Part shown: in pieces, positions 36,781 through 46,009 of the stretch
Layout: each line of letters starts with the position of its first letter
How positions within the stretch are numbered: the stretch's first letter is position 1
Assembly (NCBI RefSeq): GCF_900102175.1
Contig: NZ_FNKN01000003.1
Coordinates: forward strand, 414-64,413
DNA length: 64,000 nt
Direction of reading: 5' to 3'
DNA from: Microbacterium sp. cf332
GTDB taxonomy: Bacteria; Actinomycetota; Actinomycetes; Actinomycetales; Microbacteriaceae
Program-made: the position numbers and the translations under genes
Notes under the pieces: model-generated
What the model saw: only the letters and a program-made list of their open reading frames with translations
Database searches by the model: none
What the model was told of the DNA's origin: nothing

Positions 36781-38019
36781 ATGTCCTCCGCGCTCGAGAC
36801 CGCCGTCCACCCGGGGCCGCCGCCGCCCCGCCCGACGCGCGCGGCCCGGGCGCGTCCGATGCTCGAGCGGCGTCGGGACTGCCTGGTATCGGGAGTGAGC
36901 CCCGCCCTCGCGACGCACCTCGGTGTCGGTGCCGGCGGGATCCGGGTGCTGTTCGTCTCGCTGGCCTTCGTCGGCGGCGCGGGGCCGCTGCTGTACCTGT
37001 GGCTGTGGGCGCTCGTGCCGTGGCAGCCGGGCCGCGAGGCGCCGACCCGGCGCGCGCCGATCGCGTGGATCCTCGTGTCGGCGGGCGTCGCCGCCCTCCC
37101 CGTGCTCCTCGCGGTCCTCGCCATCGAAGCCCGCGACGCGTGGATGTCGCGCGGGTTCTCGCCCGTGCTCATCCTCGTGACCGCGGCGATCAGCGCCGTC
37201 GCCGTCGCCGGCGGGTGCTGGGCGACATTCGTCGACCGCCGCGACGTCTCACGAGGCACGCGCCACGCCGTCGTCGTCCGGGCGGTGTCGGCCGGCGTGC
37301 TCGTCGTGGTGGCGCTCCTCGCTCTCCCGCGCATCGACTCCGACGGCATCGTCGCCCTGCCCGCGCTGGTGCTCCCGGTCGTCGGCATGCTCGCGCTCGC
37401 CGGGGCCACCCTCGCGAACCGCTGGCGCGAGCTCTCGGGCGAGCGCGTTCGCCGCATCCGCGAGGAGCAGCGGAGCGCGATGGCCGCCCATCTGCACGAC
37501 TCGGTGCTGCAGACGCTCGCCCTCATCCAGAACACGGCGGGCGCATCGAGCGAGGCCGCCCGCATCGCCCGCGCCCAGGAGCGCGAGCTGCGCGCCTGGC
37601 TGTTCGACGGTGAGGCGCACGCCGACAGCGACCTGCCGACCGACCTCCGCGACCACGCGGCGGCCCTCGAGCTCGACTTCGCGGCGCGGATCGACGTCGT
37701 GTCGGCTGGCCTGTCGGCCGAGCGGGCGAGCGGTGAACTCGCTGCGGCCGCTCGGGAGGCGATGCTCAACGCCGCGCGTCACGCCGGCGGTGACGTGTCG
37801 GTCTACATCGAGGGCGGGGCGCGCGGCGTCGATGTGTGGGTGCGCGACCGGGGGCCCGGTTTCGACGTCGCGGCCATCCCCGACGACCGGCTCGGTGTGC
37901 GCGAGTCGATCGTCGGACGGATGCGCCGCGCCGGCGGCGGCGCGACGGTGCGTCCCGCAGCGGCCGGCGGCACCGAGGTGCACCTGCACGTCGGCGGCGC
38001 GGGGGATGCGCGTGGCTGA
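36781..38019 (+). CDS. PspC-fused sensor histidine kinase (LiaS/DesK-like)
   Basis: A 412-residue kinase with an N-terminal PspC domain (ERRRDCLVSGVSPALATHLG, about 30-85), further membrane helices, a HisKA_3 dimerisation helix with AAHLHDSVLQTLALIQ (H239) and a short HATPase domain (AAREAMLNAARHAGG and VWVRDRGPGFD). The ATG at 36781 is preferred; an upstream in-frame start at 36769 adds four residues. It is divergent from the large PspC protein and overlaps its response regulator. Confidence 0.92.
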   Translation: MSSALETAVHPGPPPPRPTRAARARPMLERRRDCLVSGVSPALATHLGVGAGGIRVLFVSLAFVGGAGPLLYLWLWALVPWQPGREAPTRRAPIAWILVSAGVAALPVLLAVLAIEARDAWMSRGFSPVLILVTAAISAVAVAGGCWATFVDRRDVSRGTRHAVVVRAVSAGVLVVVALLALPRIDSDGIVALPALVLPVVGMLALAGATLANRWRELSGERVRRIREEQRSAMAAHLHDSVLQTLALIQNTAGASSEAARIARAQERELRAWLFDGEAHADSDLPTDLRDHAAALELDFAARIDVVSAGLSAERASGELAAAAREAMLNAARHAGGDVSVYIEGGARGVDVWVRDRGPGFDVAAIPDDRLGVRESIVGRMRRAGGGATVRPAAAGGTEVHLHVGGAGDARG

Positions 38020-38689
38020 GCTCATGCCCGCGGCTGAGCGCCTGCGCGTCGTGATCGTGGACGACCACTCCATCTTCCGATCCGGCCTGCGCGCCGACCT
38101 GGCGGAGACGATCGACGTCGTCGGCGAGGCCCACGACGTGGCATCCGCCCTCGCGGTGATCGGCTCTGCGCAGCCCGATGTGGTGCTGCTCGACGTGCAC
38201 CTGCCCGGCGGTTCCGGTGACGAGCGCGCGGGCGGAGCCGAGGTCATCGCGGGAGTCGGGTCGACGCGGACGCGCTTCCTGGCGCTGAGCGTGTCGGATG
38301 CCGCCGACGACGTCGTCCGCGTCATCCGCGCCGGTGCCCGCGGCTACATCACGAAGGGATCCTCGGGCGACGAGGTGAGCAGCGCCGTCGCGGCGGTCGC
38401 GGGCGGCGACGCGGTGTTCTCGCCGCGGCTCGCCGGGTTCGTCCTCGACGCGTTCGGCGCGGTCGCCGGCGAGACGGCGACCGCGGTCGACGAGCTCGAC
38501 CGACTGTCGGCTCGTGAGCAGGAGGTGATGCGTCTGATCGCGCGCGGGTACGCGTACAAGGAGGTCGCCGCCGAGCTCTTCATCTCGGTCAAGACCGTCG
38601 AGACCCATGTGTCGGCGGTGCTGCGCAAACTGCAGCTGTCGTCGCGGCACGAGCTCACGGCCTGGGCGACCGCGCGCCGCCTCCTCTGA
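38012..38689 (+). CDS. LuxR-family response regulator of the PspC kinase
   Basis: A 225-residue regulator. The receiver domain has VVIVDDHS, phosphoacceptor Asp in VVLLDVHLPGG and Lys in GYITKGS. A Gly/Glu-rich insertion (GSGDERAGGAEV) follows the phosphorylation site. The C-terminal LuxR helix-turn-helix is LSAREQEVMRLIARGYAYKE and VKTVETHVSAVLRKLQL. A GTG at 38012 has GGGGG 6 bases upstream; ATG at 38006 or 38024 are alternatives. It overlaps the kinase by 8 bases and very likely controls the PspC genes. Confidence 0.92.
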   Translation: MAELMPAAERLRVVIVDDHSIFRSGLRADLAETIDVVGEAHDVASALAVIGSAQPDVVLLDVHLPGGSGDERAGGAEVIAGVGSTRTRFLALSVSDAADDVVRVIRAGARGYITKGSSGDEVSSAVAAVAGGDAVFSPRLAGFVLDAFGAVAGETATAVDELDRLSAREQEVMRLIARGYAYKEVAAELFISVKTVETHVSAVLRKLQLSSRHELTAWATARRLL

Positions 38690-38697
38690 GATGAGAG

Positions 38698-38770
38698 CCG
38701 CGAGACCTCACTCGCGCCCCGAGAAGGTGGGTGCGCGCCGGGGTCTCGGGGCGGAAGTGGGGTCTCGCGG
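38698..38770. repeat. Intergenic imperfect inverted repeat, 27-base arms
   Basis: Left arm 38698-38724 and right arm 38744-38770 match at 24 of 27 positions when one is reverse-complemented, with a 19-base loop. Each arm holds CGCGAGACC and GCCCCGAGA blocks. It lies between the response regulator and the pcrA promoter. It could end transcription of the upstream gene, but the long arms and loop look more like a dispersed palindromic element. Confidence 0.7.
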
Positions 38771-38804
38771 GGGTGTCGGCGGTCGAACGTAGAATCGAGG
38801 GGTC

Positions 38805-41252
38805 ATGCCAGAGCCCATCAAGCCCGTCATCGTCGGCTCCGCCGCATCCCCGCGTCCCGACGAGCGTCCCGACGCCGACCTTCTCGAGGGACTCAACCCG
38901 CCGCAGCGCGAGGCCGTCACCTACCGAGGGCCCGCGCTGCTGATCGTCGCCGGAGCCGGCTCGGGCAAGACGCGCGTGCTGACGCACCGCATCGCCTCGC
39001 TGCTGCGCAGCCGGGAGGCCTGGCCGAGCCAGATCCTCGCGATCACCTTCACCAACAAGGCCGCCGGCGAGATGCGCGAGCGTGTGCGCCAGCTGATCGG
39101 CGACAGCGCCCAGGGCATGTGGATCTCGACGTTCCACTCCGCCTGTGTGCGCATCCTCCGACGCGAGGCGCAGCAGTTCGGGTTCACGAAGAGCTTCACG
39201 ATCTACGACTCCGGCGACTCGCGCGCGCTCATCAAGCGACTCGTCAAAGAGCACGAGGCGGATGCCTTCGGGCTCACGCCGGCCGGCGTGCAGAGCCGTA
39301 TCTCGAAGCTGAAGAACGAGCTCGCCGACGCCGACTCCTACGCGCGTCAGGCCAACATGTCCGACCCCGCCGAGCGCGTGTTCGTCGAGCTCTTCGGGGC
39401 CTATCAGTCGGCGCTGCAGCGTGCCAACGCCTTCGACTTCGACGACCTCATCGCGCAGACGGTCTACCTCTTCCGGGCCTTTCCGCACGTCGCCGACGTC
39501 TACCGCAAGCGGTTCCGCCACATCCTGGTCGACGAGTACCAGGACACCAACCACGCGCAGTACGCGCTCATCCACGAGCTGACGCGTCCCGTCCAGGGCG
39601 AGAGCGGCGACGCGTTCTCGGCGGGCGGGATGATGATCTTCGAGCCCGAGACGACGCCCGAGGTCGAGGGCGCCTCGTTGACCGTCGTCGGCGACTCCGA
39701 CCAGTCGATCTACGCGTTCCGCGGCGCCGACATCCGTAACATCACCGAGTTCGAGCGCGACTACCCCGGCGCGAAGGTCGTGCTGCTCGAGCAGAACTAC
39801 CGTTCGACCCAGAACATCCTGTCCGCTGCGAACGCCGTCATCTCGAACAACTTCGACCGCAAGGACAAGAAGCTCTGGACCGATGTCGGCGCCGGCGACG
39901 CGATCGTCGGCTTCACCGGCTACTCGCAGCACGATGAGGCCCAGTTCGTCGCCGACGAGATCGAGGCGCTGCACCGCTCATCGGTGCCGTACTCGCAGAT
40001 GGCCGTGTTCTACCGGACGAACTCGCAGTCCCGCGCACTGGAAGAGATATTCATCCGTGCGGCGATCCCGTACAAGATCATGGGCGGCACGAAGTTCTAC
40101 GACCGTGCGGAGATCAAGGATGCGCTCGCGTACGTGGTCGCGGTCGCGAACCCCGCGGACGAGCTCGCGGTGCGCCGCATCCTGAACCGGCCACGACGCG
40201 GGATCGGCGACGTCACCGAGACGTCGATCGCGCGATACGCGGCCGATCAGCAGATCACCTTCCGCGACGCGCTCGCCAACGCGTCGGCGCTCGGTGTCGG
40301 GCCGAAGATCCAGGCCGCGATCGCGCAGCTCGACGCCGTGCTCGCCGAGGCGACCGAGATCATGCTGCCGAGCTCGGGCGAGGTCGCGCCGCCGACCGCG
40401 GTGACGCAGGGGCTCACCGTGCTCCTGAACAAGTCCGGATACATGGATGCGCTGCGCGCGAGCCGCGATCCGCAAGACGAGGCGCGCCTCGAGAACCTCG
40501 ACGAGCTCATCGCGGTGACCCGCGAGTTCGCGCGGAACAACCCCGACGGCACCATCCTCGACTTCCTCACCGAGGTGGCCCTGGTCGCCGATGCCGACGA
40601 TCTCGACGACGCGTCGGGCACGGTGTCGCTCATGACGATGCACACCGCGAAGGGCCTCGAGTACGACGCCGTGTTCGTCACGGGCGTCGAGGAAGACCTG
40701 ATCCCGCATCGCATCTCGGCCAACGAGCCCGGCGGGCCGCAGGAGGAGCGCCGCCTCTTCTATGTCGCCCTCACCCGCGCCCGCAAACGCCTGCACCTCT
40801 CGCTCGCGATGACCCGCGCCCAGTTCGGCGAGGTGTCGGCGGCGATGCCGAGCCGGTTCCTGCAGGAGATCCCGCACGATCTCATCGACTGGCGGCAATC
40901 GCCGGGCGACGTCAACTCGCGTGGGGGGATGCAGTCGCGCGCCCTCAACGGTCGACGCGGCGGGGGAGCCGGCGGCGGCTCGGGACCTCGCTACGGCGAT
41001 GACCTGGTGCCGCTGCCGCGCCGCGAGAAGAGCGCCGACATCGCGAAGTTCGCCAACCGCATCCCCGCCAAGGTGCGCGACAACGGCGATCTCGAGCTCG
41101 GCCCGGGCGACCGCATCCGCCACGACGACTTCGGCGAGGGACGCGTCGACGCCGTCACGGGAGAGGGCGCGAAACGCGTCGCGCACGTGCGCTTCGACTC
41201 GGCCGGCGCGAAGAAGCTGCTCATCAAGATCGCGCCGATCACCAAGCTCTGA
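38805..41252 (+). CDS. pcrA: ATP-dependent DNA helicase PcrA/UvrD
   Basis: A superfamily 1A 3'-5' helicase for repair and rolling-circle replication. The 815-residue protein has Walker A VAGAGSGKTR at 48-57, motif Ia TFTNKAAGEM, motif II VDEYQDTN, motif III VVGDSDQSIYAFRGAD, motif IV EQNYRS, motif V MTMHTAKGLEYD and motif VI VALTRARKRL. Between motifs II and III about 22 extra residues (around GESGDAFSAGG) are inserted compared with Bacillus PcrA. The C-terminus carries the Tudor-like domain (HDDFGEGRVDAV). TAGAAT at 38790-38795 lies 9 bases before the ATG. Confidence 0.96.
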   Translation: MPEPIKPVIVGSAASPRPDERPDADLLEGLNPPQREAVTYRGPALLIVAGAGSGKTRVLTHRIASLLRSREAWPSQILAITFTNKAAGEMRERVRQLIGDSAQGMWISTFHSACVRILRREAQQFGFTKSFTIYDSGDSRALIKRLVKEHEADAFGLTPAGVQSRISKLKNELADADSYARQANMSDPAERVFVELFGAYQSALQRANAFDFDDLIAQTVYLFRAFPHVADVYRKRFRHILVDEYQDTNHAQYALIHELTRPVQGESGDAFSAGGMMIFEPETTPEVEGASLTVVGDSDQSIYAFRGADIRNITEFERDYPGAKVVLLEQNYRSTQNILSAANAVISNNFDRKDKKLWTDVGAGDAIVGFTGYSQHDEAQFVADEIEALHRSSVPYSQMAVFYRTNSQSRALEEIFIRAAIPYKIMGGTKFYDRAEIKDALAYVVAVANPADELAVRRILNRPRRGIGDVTETSIARYAADQQITFRDALANASALGVGPKIQAAIAQLDAVLAEATEIMLPSSGEVAPPTAVTQGLTVLLNKSGYMDALRASRDPQDEARLENLDELIAVTREFARNNPDGTILDFLTEVALVADADDLDDASGTVSLMTMHTAKGLEYDAVFVTGVEEDLIPHRISANEPGGPQEERRLFYVALTRARKRLHLSLAMTRAQFGEVSAAMPSRFLQEIPHDLIDWRQSPGDVNSRGGMQSRALNGRRGGGAGGGSGPRYGDDLVPLPRREKSADIAKFANRIPAKVRDNGDLELGPGDRIRHDDFGEGRVDAVTGEGAKRVAHVRFDSAGAKKLLIKIAPITKL

Positions 41253-41311
41253 GACGCTCGGGCCGTCGAGACACCCGCGCCCGACACGGGGCCGCGGGTT
41301 AGGCTCGAGTC

Positions 41312-42448
41312 ATGGCGATCTTCAAGCGCTCCGCGCGAGACACCACGAGCCAGCCCGCGGACGACGTCGACGTCGACGCCGTCTCCGGGGCGGACGCCGA
41401 CGGGGCCGCGCGCACCGCGGAGCAGACCCCGGTCGAGACCGTTCCGCACGTCGGCATCTCGATGTCGACCTTCGGCGCCCCGGCGCCGTCGGCCACGCCG
41501 CAGCAGCCTCAGCGATCGGTCACCCGTCCGCCCGCCGAGGCGCCCGCCCGCACCGAGACGGTGCCGGGCATGCCCGACAACACCCTCGTGCAGGCAGCCC
41601 TGGCGTCGCTGCCCGAGAAGCCGGGCAACGTCGACGTCATGAACGTCATGCGTCAGAGCATGCAGGGCACGATGTACGTGCGCGTGCGCGGCGACGCCCG
41701 CGCCCTCACCGCCGAGGGCAAGCCGATCACGCTCGCCGTCTCGCAGATCGACGGCGCCCGGTTCCTGCTCGCGTTCACCGGTGGGGCATCGCTGCGCGCG
41801 AGCGTCGAGGCCGACGGTGACCGTGACACGTCGGCGCTCGGGCTGCCGGTGGCGAACGTGTTCCGGAACGCCATCGAAGGGCCCTACGAAGGTCTCGTCA
41901 TCGATCACGCGATCGCGGGCTCGCGCATCGTGCTGCCCGTGCAGCTCATCTCGAAGGCGTTCGAGGAGGGCGACCCCGCGTTCACCATCAAGAACCTGCT
42001 GGCCGGTCCGCGGTCGGCCGAGACAGCCGCCGCTGTCGGCGAAGCCCTCGCGGCGGCACCGCTCTGGGTCGCTGCCGGCCCGGCGGGCGACAGCGGTCAG
42101 CTCGGTCTCGCCGAGTCGCGTACGGCCTCCGGCGAGCGCCGCCTCGAGGTGTACTCGCACCCGCTCGAGGTGCTCGTGCTCGAGCGCGGAGACCGCCCGG
42201 TGCCCGTCACCGCTCCCCAGCTCGCGCGCGCGATCGCCTCCAATCCTGCGCTCAGCGGTGTGATCGTCGACCCCGGAGGCCCGTGGATCCACGTCGACCG
42301 CGCGGATCTCGGCCCCGTGCTCGCCCGCGCCGACGAGACCGATGAGTCCGCTGCCGCGGTGGACGGCGCTGCCGCGCCCGCGGCTGCCGAGTCCGCCGAC
42401 TCCGAGCCCGCCGCTCCCGCCGCGACCGACGAGCCGCCCGCATCCTGA
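41312..42448 (+). CDS. SseB-family protein
   Basis: A 378-residue protein. The first 95 residues are disordered, and an SseB-type N-terminal domain follows (about 90-215) with ALASLPEKPGNVDVMNVM, PITLAVSQIDGARFLLAF and FRNAIEGPYEGLVIDHA. A second, less conserved domain (about 215-345) may be an SseB C-terminal relative. The C-terminal tail is an Ala-Glu-Pro repeat. TAGGCT at 41300-41305 lies 6 bases before the ATG (leaderless). SseB proteins have no settled biochemical role in actinobacteria. Confidence 0.82.
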   Translation: MAIFKRSARDTTSQPADDVDVDAVSGADADGAARTAEQTPVETVPHVGISMSTFGAPAPSATPQQPQRSVTRPPAEAPARTETVPGMPDNTLVQAALASLPEKPGNVDVMNVMRQSMQGTMYVRVRGDARALTAEGKPITLAVSQIDGARFLLAFTGGASLRASVEADGDRDTSALGLPVANVFRNAIEGPYEGLVIDHAIAGSRIVLPVQLISKAFEEGDPAFTIKNLLAGPRSAETAAAVGEALAAAPLWVAAGPAGDSGQLGLAESRTASGERRLEVYSHPLEVLVLERGDRPVPVTAPQLARAIASNPALSGVIVDPGGPWIHVDRADLGPVLARADETDESAAAVDGAAAPAAAESADSEPAAPAATDEPPAS

Positions 42449-42546
42449 GCCTGCCGTCCGGGCCGCCCCGCAGACGTATCCGCACACGGGGCCGACCGGT
42501 TGTCCAGGGGGATGCGGCCACCGCGGCGGGGTCCTATGGTCGGGCC

Positions 42547-43584
42547 ATGGCGAGCGAGCGCATCACCCTGACCGTGCCCGGGCCCGACGGCGATCGCGAG
42601 GTGGGCCTGTCGAGCCCCAACCGTGTGCTGTGGCCCGAGCCGGGGATCACCAAGCACGAGTACGCGGAGTACATGCTCGCCGTGGCTGAGCCGTTCCTGC
42701 GCGCCAACGGGCATCGTCCCATCTCGCTCGAGCGCTTCCCCGACACGATCGACGGTGAGCGGTTCTTCTCGAAGAATCCGCCCAAGGGTGCGCCGGCTTT
42801 CGTCGACCAGGTGGTCTGCACGTACAACAGCGGGCGACGGCATCCCCAGGTCGTCCTGAGCGAGGCGGCCGCGGTCGTCTGGGCCGTGCAGATGAACACC
42901 GTGGTCTTCCACCCGTGGGCGTCGCTCGCCGCCGATACCGACGACCCCGTGGAACTGCGCATCGACCTCGACCCGCAGCCCGGCACGGGATTCGCGGATG
43001 CCGCAGCCATCGCTCCCGCGCTCCGCGAGGTGCTGGCCGAGGCCGGGCTGACCGCATTCCTCAAGACCAGCGGCAACCGTGGGCTCCACGTGTTCTGTCC
43101 GATCGAGCCCGCCCACGAGTTCCTCGATGTCCGGCATGCGGTGATCGCCGCTGCGCGCGAGCTCGAACGCCGTATGCCCGACCGGGTGACGACGAACTGG
43201 TGGAAGGAGGAGCGCGGCGAGCGCGTCTTCGTCGACTTCAACCAGGCGAACCGCGACCGGACGATGGCCGGGGCCTACAGCGCCCGCGCGCTCCCCGCGG
43301 CGACGGTGGCGACCCCGATCACGTGGGACGAGCTGGCGGACGGGGTCGACCCGGCCTCGTTCACGGTCCGCACGGTACCTGAGCGTCTCGCCGACCGCGG
43401 CGATCCGTGGGCGGAGCTGCCGTCGGCTCCGGGGCGCATCGACACGCTGCTCGAGTGGTGGGAGCGCGATCTCGAGGCCGGTCTCGGCGAGCTGCCGTTC
43501 CCGCCCGAATTCCCGAAGATGCCGGGCGAACCGCCGCGCGTGCAGCCGAGCCGCGCACGGCACTCCGAGCCGACGGAGGGCTGA
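42547..43584 (+). CDS. LigD-type DNA polymerase/primase domain protein (NHEJ)
   Basis: A stand-alone archaeo-eukaryotic primase-type polymerase like the LigD polymerase domain (345 aa). The metal site is LRIDLDPQPGTGF (two aspartates), followed by FLKTSGNRGLHVF and later FVDFNQANRDRTMAGAYSAR. It fills gaps with ribonucleotides in non-homologous end joining. Ligase and phosphoesterase domains are not fused; a separate LigC-type ligase lies 1.4 kb downstream on the other strand. No Ku gene is in the window. TATGGT lies 6 bases before the ATG (42535-42540). Confidence 0.92.
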   Translation: MASERITLTVPGPDGDREVGLSSPNRVLWPEPGITKHEYAEYMLAVAEPFLRANGHRPISLERFPDTIDGERFFSKNPPKGAPAFVDQVVCTYNSGRRHPQVVLSEAAAVVWAVQMNTVVFHPWASLAADTDDPVELRIDLDPQPGTGFADAAAIAPALREVLAEAGLTAFLKTSGNRGLHVFCPIEPAHEFLDVRHAVIAAARELERRMPDRVTTNWWKEERGERVFVDFNQANRDRTMAGAYSARALPAATVATPITWDELADGVDPASFTVRTVPERLADRGDPWAELPSAPGRIDTLLEWWERDLEAGLGELPFPPEFPKMPGEPPRVQPSRARHSEPTEG

Positions 43585-43594
43585 GCGCCGCGCG

Positions 43595-44893
43595 TCACGG
43601 CGCCGACGGCCGTAGCCACTCGCGCTCGGTGAGCACGCGGGCGACCGTGAGTCCGACGGCGAGGGCGACGACGACGAAGACGGCCGTGACCCCGTACTGC
43701 ACGGCGCTGATGGTGTCGGATTCGATGGTGCCGACGATCGCCCGGTACGCCGACGCCCCGGGGACCATGATGAGTACCGCGGGCACCGTCAGGGTGATGC
43801 GCGGAGCGCGGACGAAACGCGACACCGCGAACGCCCCGAAGCCGACCGCCACCCCCGCCGCTGCGGCCGCGACCGGCTGCATGGCGCCGTGGTCGATCAT
43901 GAGCAGCCGCCCGACGTTGGCGACCGTGCCGATCGCCGCCGCAGCCAGCGCGATGCGCCAGGGCGTCGAGAACAGCAGCGCGAAGCCGAGGACGCCGACG
44001 AAGCCCGCGAGGAGGCGTCCGAGCGAGAGCAGGGGCTCGCCGAGCTCCGGCGCGGCCACGGCGACGGCGCTCGTCTGGAAGATCGCCGCGACGGCCCACA
44101 CCGCGCATCCCGTCGACAGCAGCACCAGGCACGCGTAGACGACCCTGTTGACGCCGGCGTTGAGGTCGAGTCGGGCGAGGTCGAGTGCGCCCGTCACGAG
44201 CGGGAAGCCCGGCACGAGGTACAGCACGGCACTTGTGAGGGCCGCACCGTACTGCGGTGACGGTGTTCCCAGGAGCTCGAGCAGGTGCGAGACCCCGAGG
44301 AAGGCCAGCAGCGCAGTCGACGCCGACAGGAAGACCAGCAGGAACTCGTTGACCTGCAGGCGTGCGCCGCGGATGCGGACGTACTGCCCGAGGGCGACGG
44401 CGAGGGCGACGCTCAGGCATTCGGTCCAGCCGCCGTTGTTCAGGAAGGCGAAAGCGGTGCAGGCGGCGGCAGCCGCGAGCACGCGTACGGCAGCCGGATA
44501 CCGCGGCGGCATCCGCTCGATGCGGTCGAGCTCGCGCTGCAGCTCGTCGGCCGTGACGCCGTCGGCCACCCGGTGCGAGAGGTGCATCACCTCGGCGATG
44601 CGCTCGGAATTGACGACCGGATGCCGTACCTCGGCGACCCGGGTTCGGAAGAGCTGTCCGCGCTGCGCCGTGATGACGATGTCGGTCATGCCCACGCGCG
44701 ACTCGAGGCGCTCGAGTCCGAGAGCGTGCGCCGTGCGATCCATCGTGTCGCGCACCCGCGCCGATGATGCGCCCGCGCCCAGCATGAGCGTGCCCAGCCG
44801 GAGCACCGCGTCGGTGCGCGCGATGAAGCGCACGGGTTCGAGGTGCAGCTCCGCGGTGCCGTCGGGCACGGCCTCGCGCTCATCATCCCGCAT
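43595..44893 (-). CDS. ThrE-family threonine/serine exporter
   Basis: A 432-residue fusion of the two ThrE halves. The N-terminal cytosolic part (GAGASSARVRDTMDRTAHAL, then VGMTDIVITAQRG) leads into about ten membrane helices, with a conserved LNNGGWTEC stretch and a second half ending LTVPAVLIMVPGASAYRA. ThrE of Corynebacterium exports threonine and serine by proton motive force. The ATG at 44893 precedes the conserved region. It is convergent with the LigD-type polymerase gene (10-base gap). Confidence 0.9.
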   Translation of the reverse strand: MRDDEREAVPDGTAELHLEPVRFIARTDAVLRLGTLMLGAGASSARVRDTMDRTAHALGLERLESRVGMTDIVITAQRGQLFRTRVAEVRHPVVNSERIAEVMHLSHRVADGVTADELQRELDRIERMPPRYPAAVRVLAAAAACTAFAFLNNGGWTECLSVALAVALGQYVRIRGARLQVNEFLLVFLSASTALLAFLGVSHLLELLGTPSPQYGAALTSAVLYLVPGFPLVTGALDLARLDLNAGVNRVVYACLVLLSTGCAVWAVAAIFQTSAVAVAAPELGEPLLSLGRLLAGFVGVLGFALLFSTPWRIALAAAAIGTVANVGRLLMIDHGAMQPVAAAAAGVAVGFGAFAVSRFVRAPRITLTVPAVLIMVPGASAYRAIVGTIESDTISAVQYGVTAVFVVVALAVGLTVARVLTEREWLRPSAP

Positions 44894-44958
44894 GATCCGA
44901 TCCTTCCACCGGCCGTGGCCGCTCGGGCGCGTCGACGCCGGAGCAACACGGCGCTCGG

Positions 44959-46002
44959 TCAGTCCAGCACGTCGGAGAGGTCGTACGCGGCGACCGTCTC
45001 GAGCTGCTCGAAGGTGCACGAGCGCGCATCCCGGTCGCGGCGCCAGCGTTCGAACTGCACCGTGTGCCGGAACCGCTGCCCTTCGAGCTGGTCGTACCGC
45101 ACCTCGAGCACCAGCTCGGGCCGCAGCCGGACGAACGACACGTCCTTCGACGAGGCGAAACGCGAGCGGTCGGACTCACCGGTCACGACGACCCCGTCGG
45201 CGTCGCGTTCGACCAGCGGAGCGAGCTCGTCGACGAGCTCGCGTCGGCGCTTGTCGCTCCAGGCCGACACTCCGCCCACGCCGTGGAGCTCGCCGTCATC
45301 GCCGTACAGCCCGACCAGCAGGGAGCCGACTCCCGAGCCGGACTTGTGGATGCGGTATCCGAGGGCCACGACGTCGGCGGTGCGGGCGTGCTTGATCTTG
45401 AACATCGAGCGTTTGCCGGGGGCGTACGGCTGGTCGAGCGGCTTGGCCACGACGCCGTCGAGACCCGCTCCCTCGAACTCGGCGAGCCACCGCTGGGCCG
45501 TGTCGACGTCGTCGGTGGCTCGGGTGACGTGGATCGGGTCGGGCACGGTGCCGAGCAGGTCGACGAGCTCGCGTCGCCGCGCCGAGAACGGGTCGCTCTG
45601 CAGGTCGCGGTCGCCGCGGGCGAGGAGGTCGAACGCGATGAACATCGCGGGGGTCTGCTCGCTGAGCAGGGCGACGCGCGACGCGGCGGGGTGGATGCGC
45701 TGCGACAGCGCGTCCCACTGCAGGCGCCGGCCCGCTCCCGTGTCGGTGGCCACGACGATCTCGCCGTCGAGCAGGCACGGCTCGGGGAGGAGCTGCGCGA
45801 AGGCCTCGACGAGCTCGGGGAAGTACCGCGTGAGCGGCTTCGAGCCCCGGCTGCCGATCACGACCTCCGCGCCGTCCCACGACACGATGGCACGGAATCC
45901 GTCCCACTTCGGCTCGAACGACAGTCCGCCGGCGGACCGGGCCGGGTCGGGGATCGCCGGCACCGCCTTGGCCAGCATCGGCGCGGGGATGTCGTAGGTC
46001 AT
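44959..46002 (-). CDS. ligC: ATP-dependent DNA ligase (LigC type)
   Basis: A 347-residue ligase. Adenylation motif I is EPKWDGFR with K32; LLDGEIVV, FIAFDLLA, EGAGLDGVVAKPL and MFKIKHARTADVV follow as motifs III-V. A short OB-fold domain (about 205-330) carries FVRLRPELVLEVRYDQ. It has no fused polymerase or nuclease. It is likely the partner of the polymerase at 42547 in a split end-joining or base-excision system, as in mycobacteria. It starts 7 bases after the transporter stop and is probably co-transcribed with it. Confidence 0.93.
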   Translation of the reverse strand: MTYDIPAPMLAKAVPAIPDPARSAGGLSFEPKWDGFRAIVSWDGAEVVIGSRGSKPLTRYFPELVEAFAQLLPEPCLLDGEIVVATDTGAGRRLQWDALSQRIHPAASRVALLSEQTPAMFIAFDLLARGDRDLQSDPFSARRRELVDLLGTVPDPIHVTRATDDVDTAQRWLAEFEGAGLDGVVAKPLDQPYAPGKRSMFKIKHARTADVVALGYRIHKSGSGVGSLLVGLYGDDGELHGVGGVSAWSDKRRRELVDELAPLVERDADGVVVTGESDRSRFASSKDVSFVRLRPELVLEVRYDQLEGQRFRHTVQFERWRRDRDARSCTFEQLETVAAYDLSDVLD

Positions 46003-46009
46003 GACGTCG

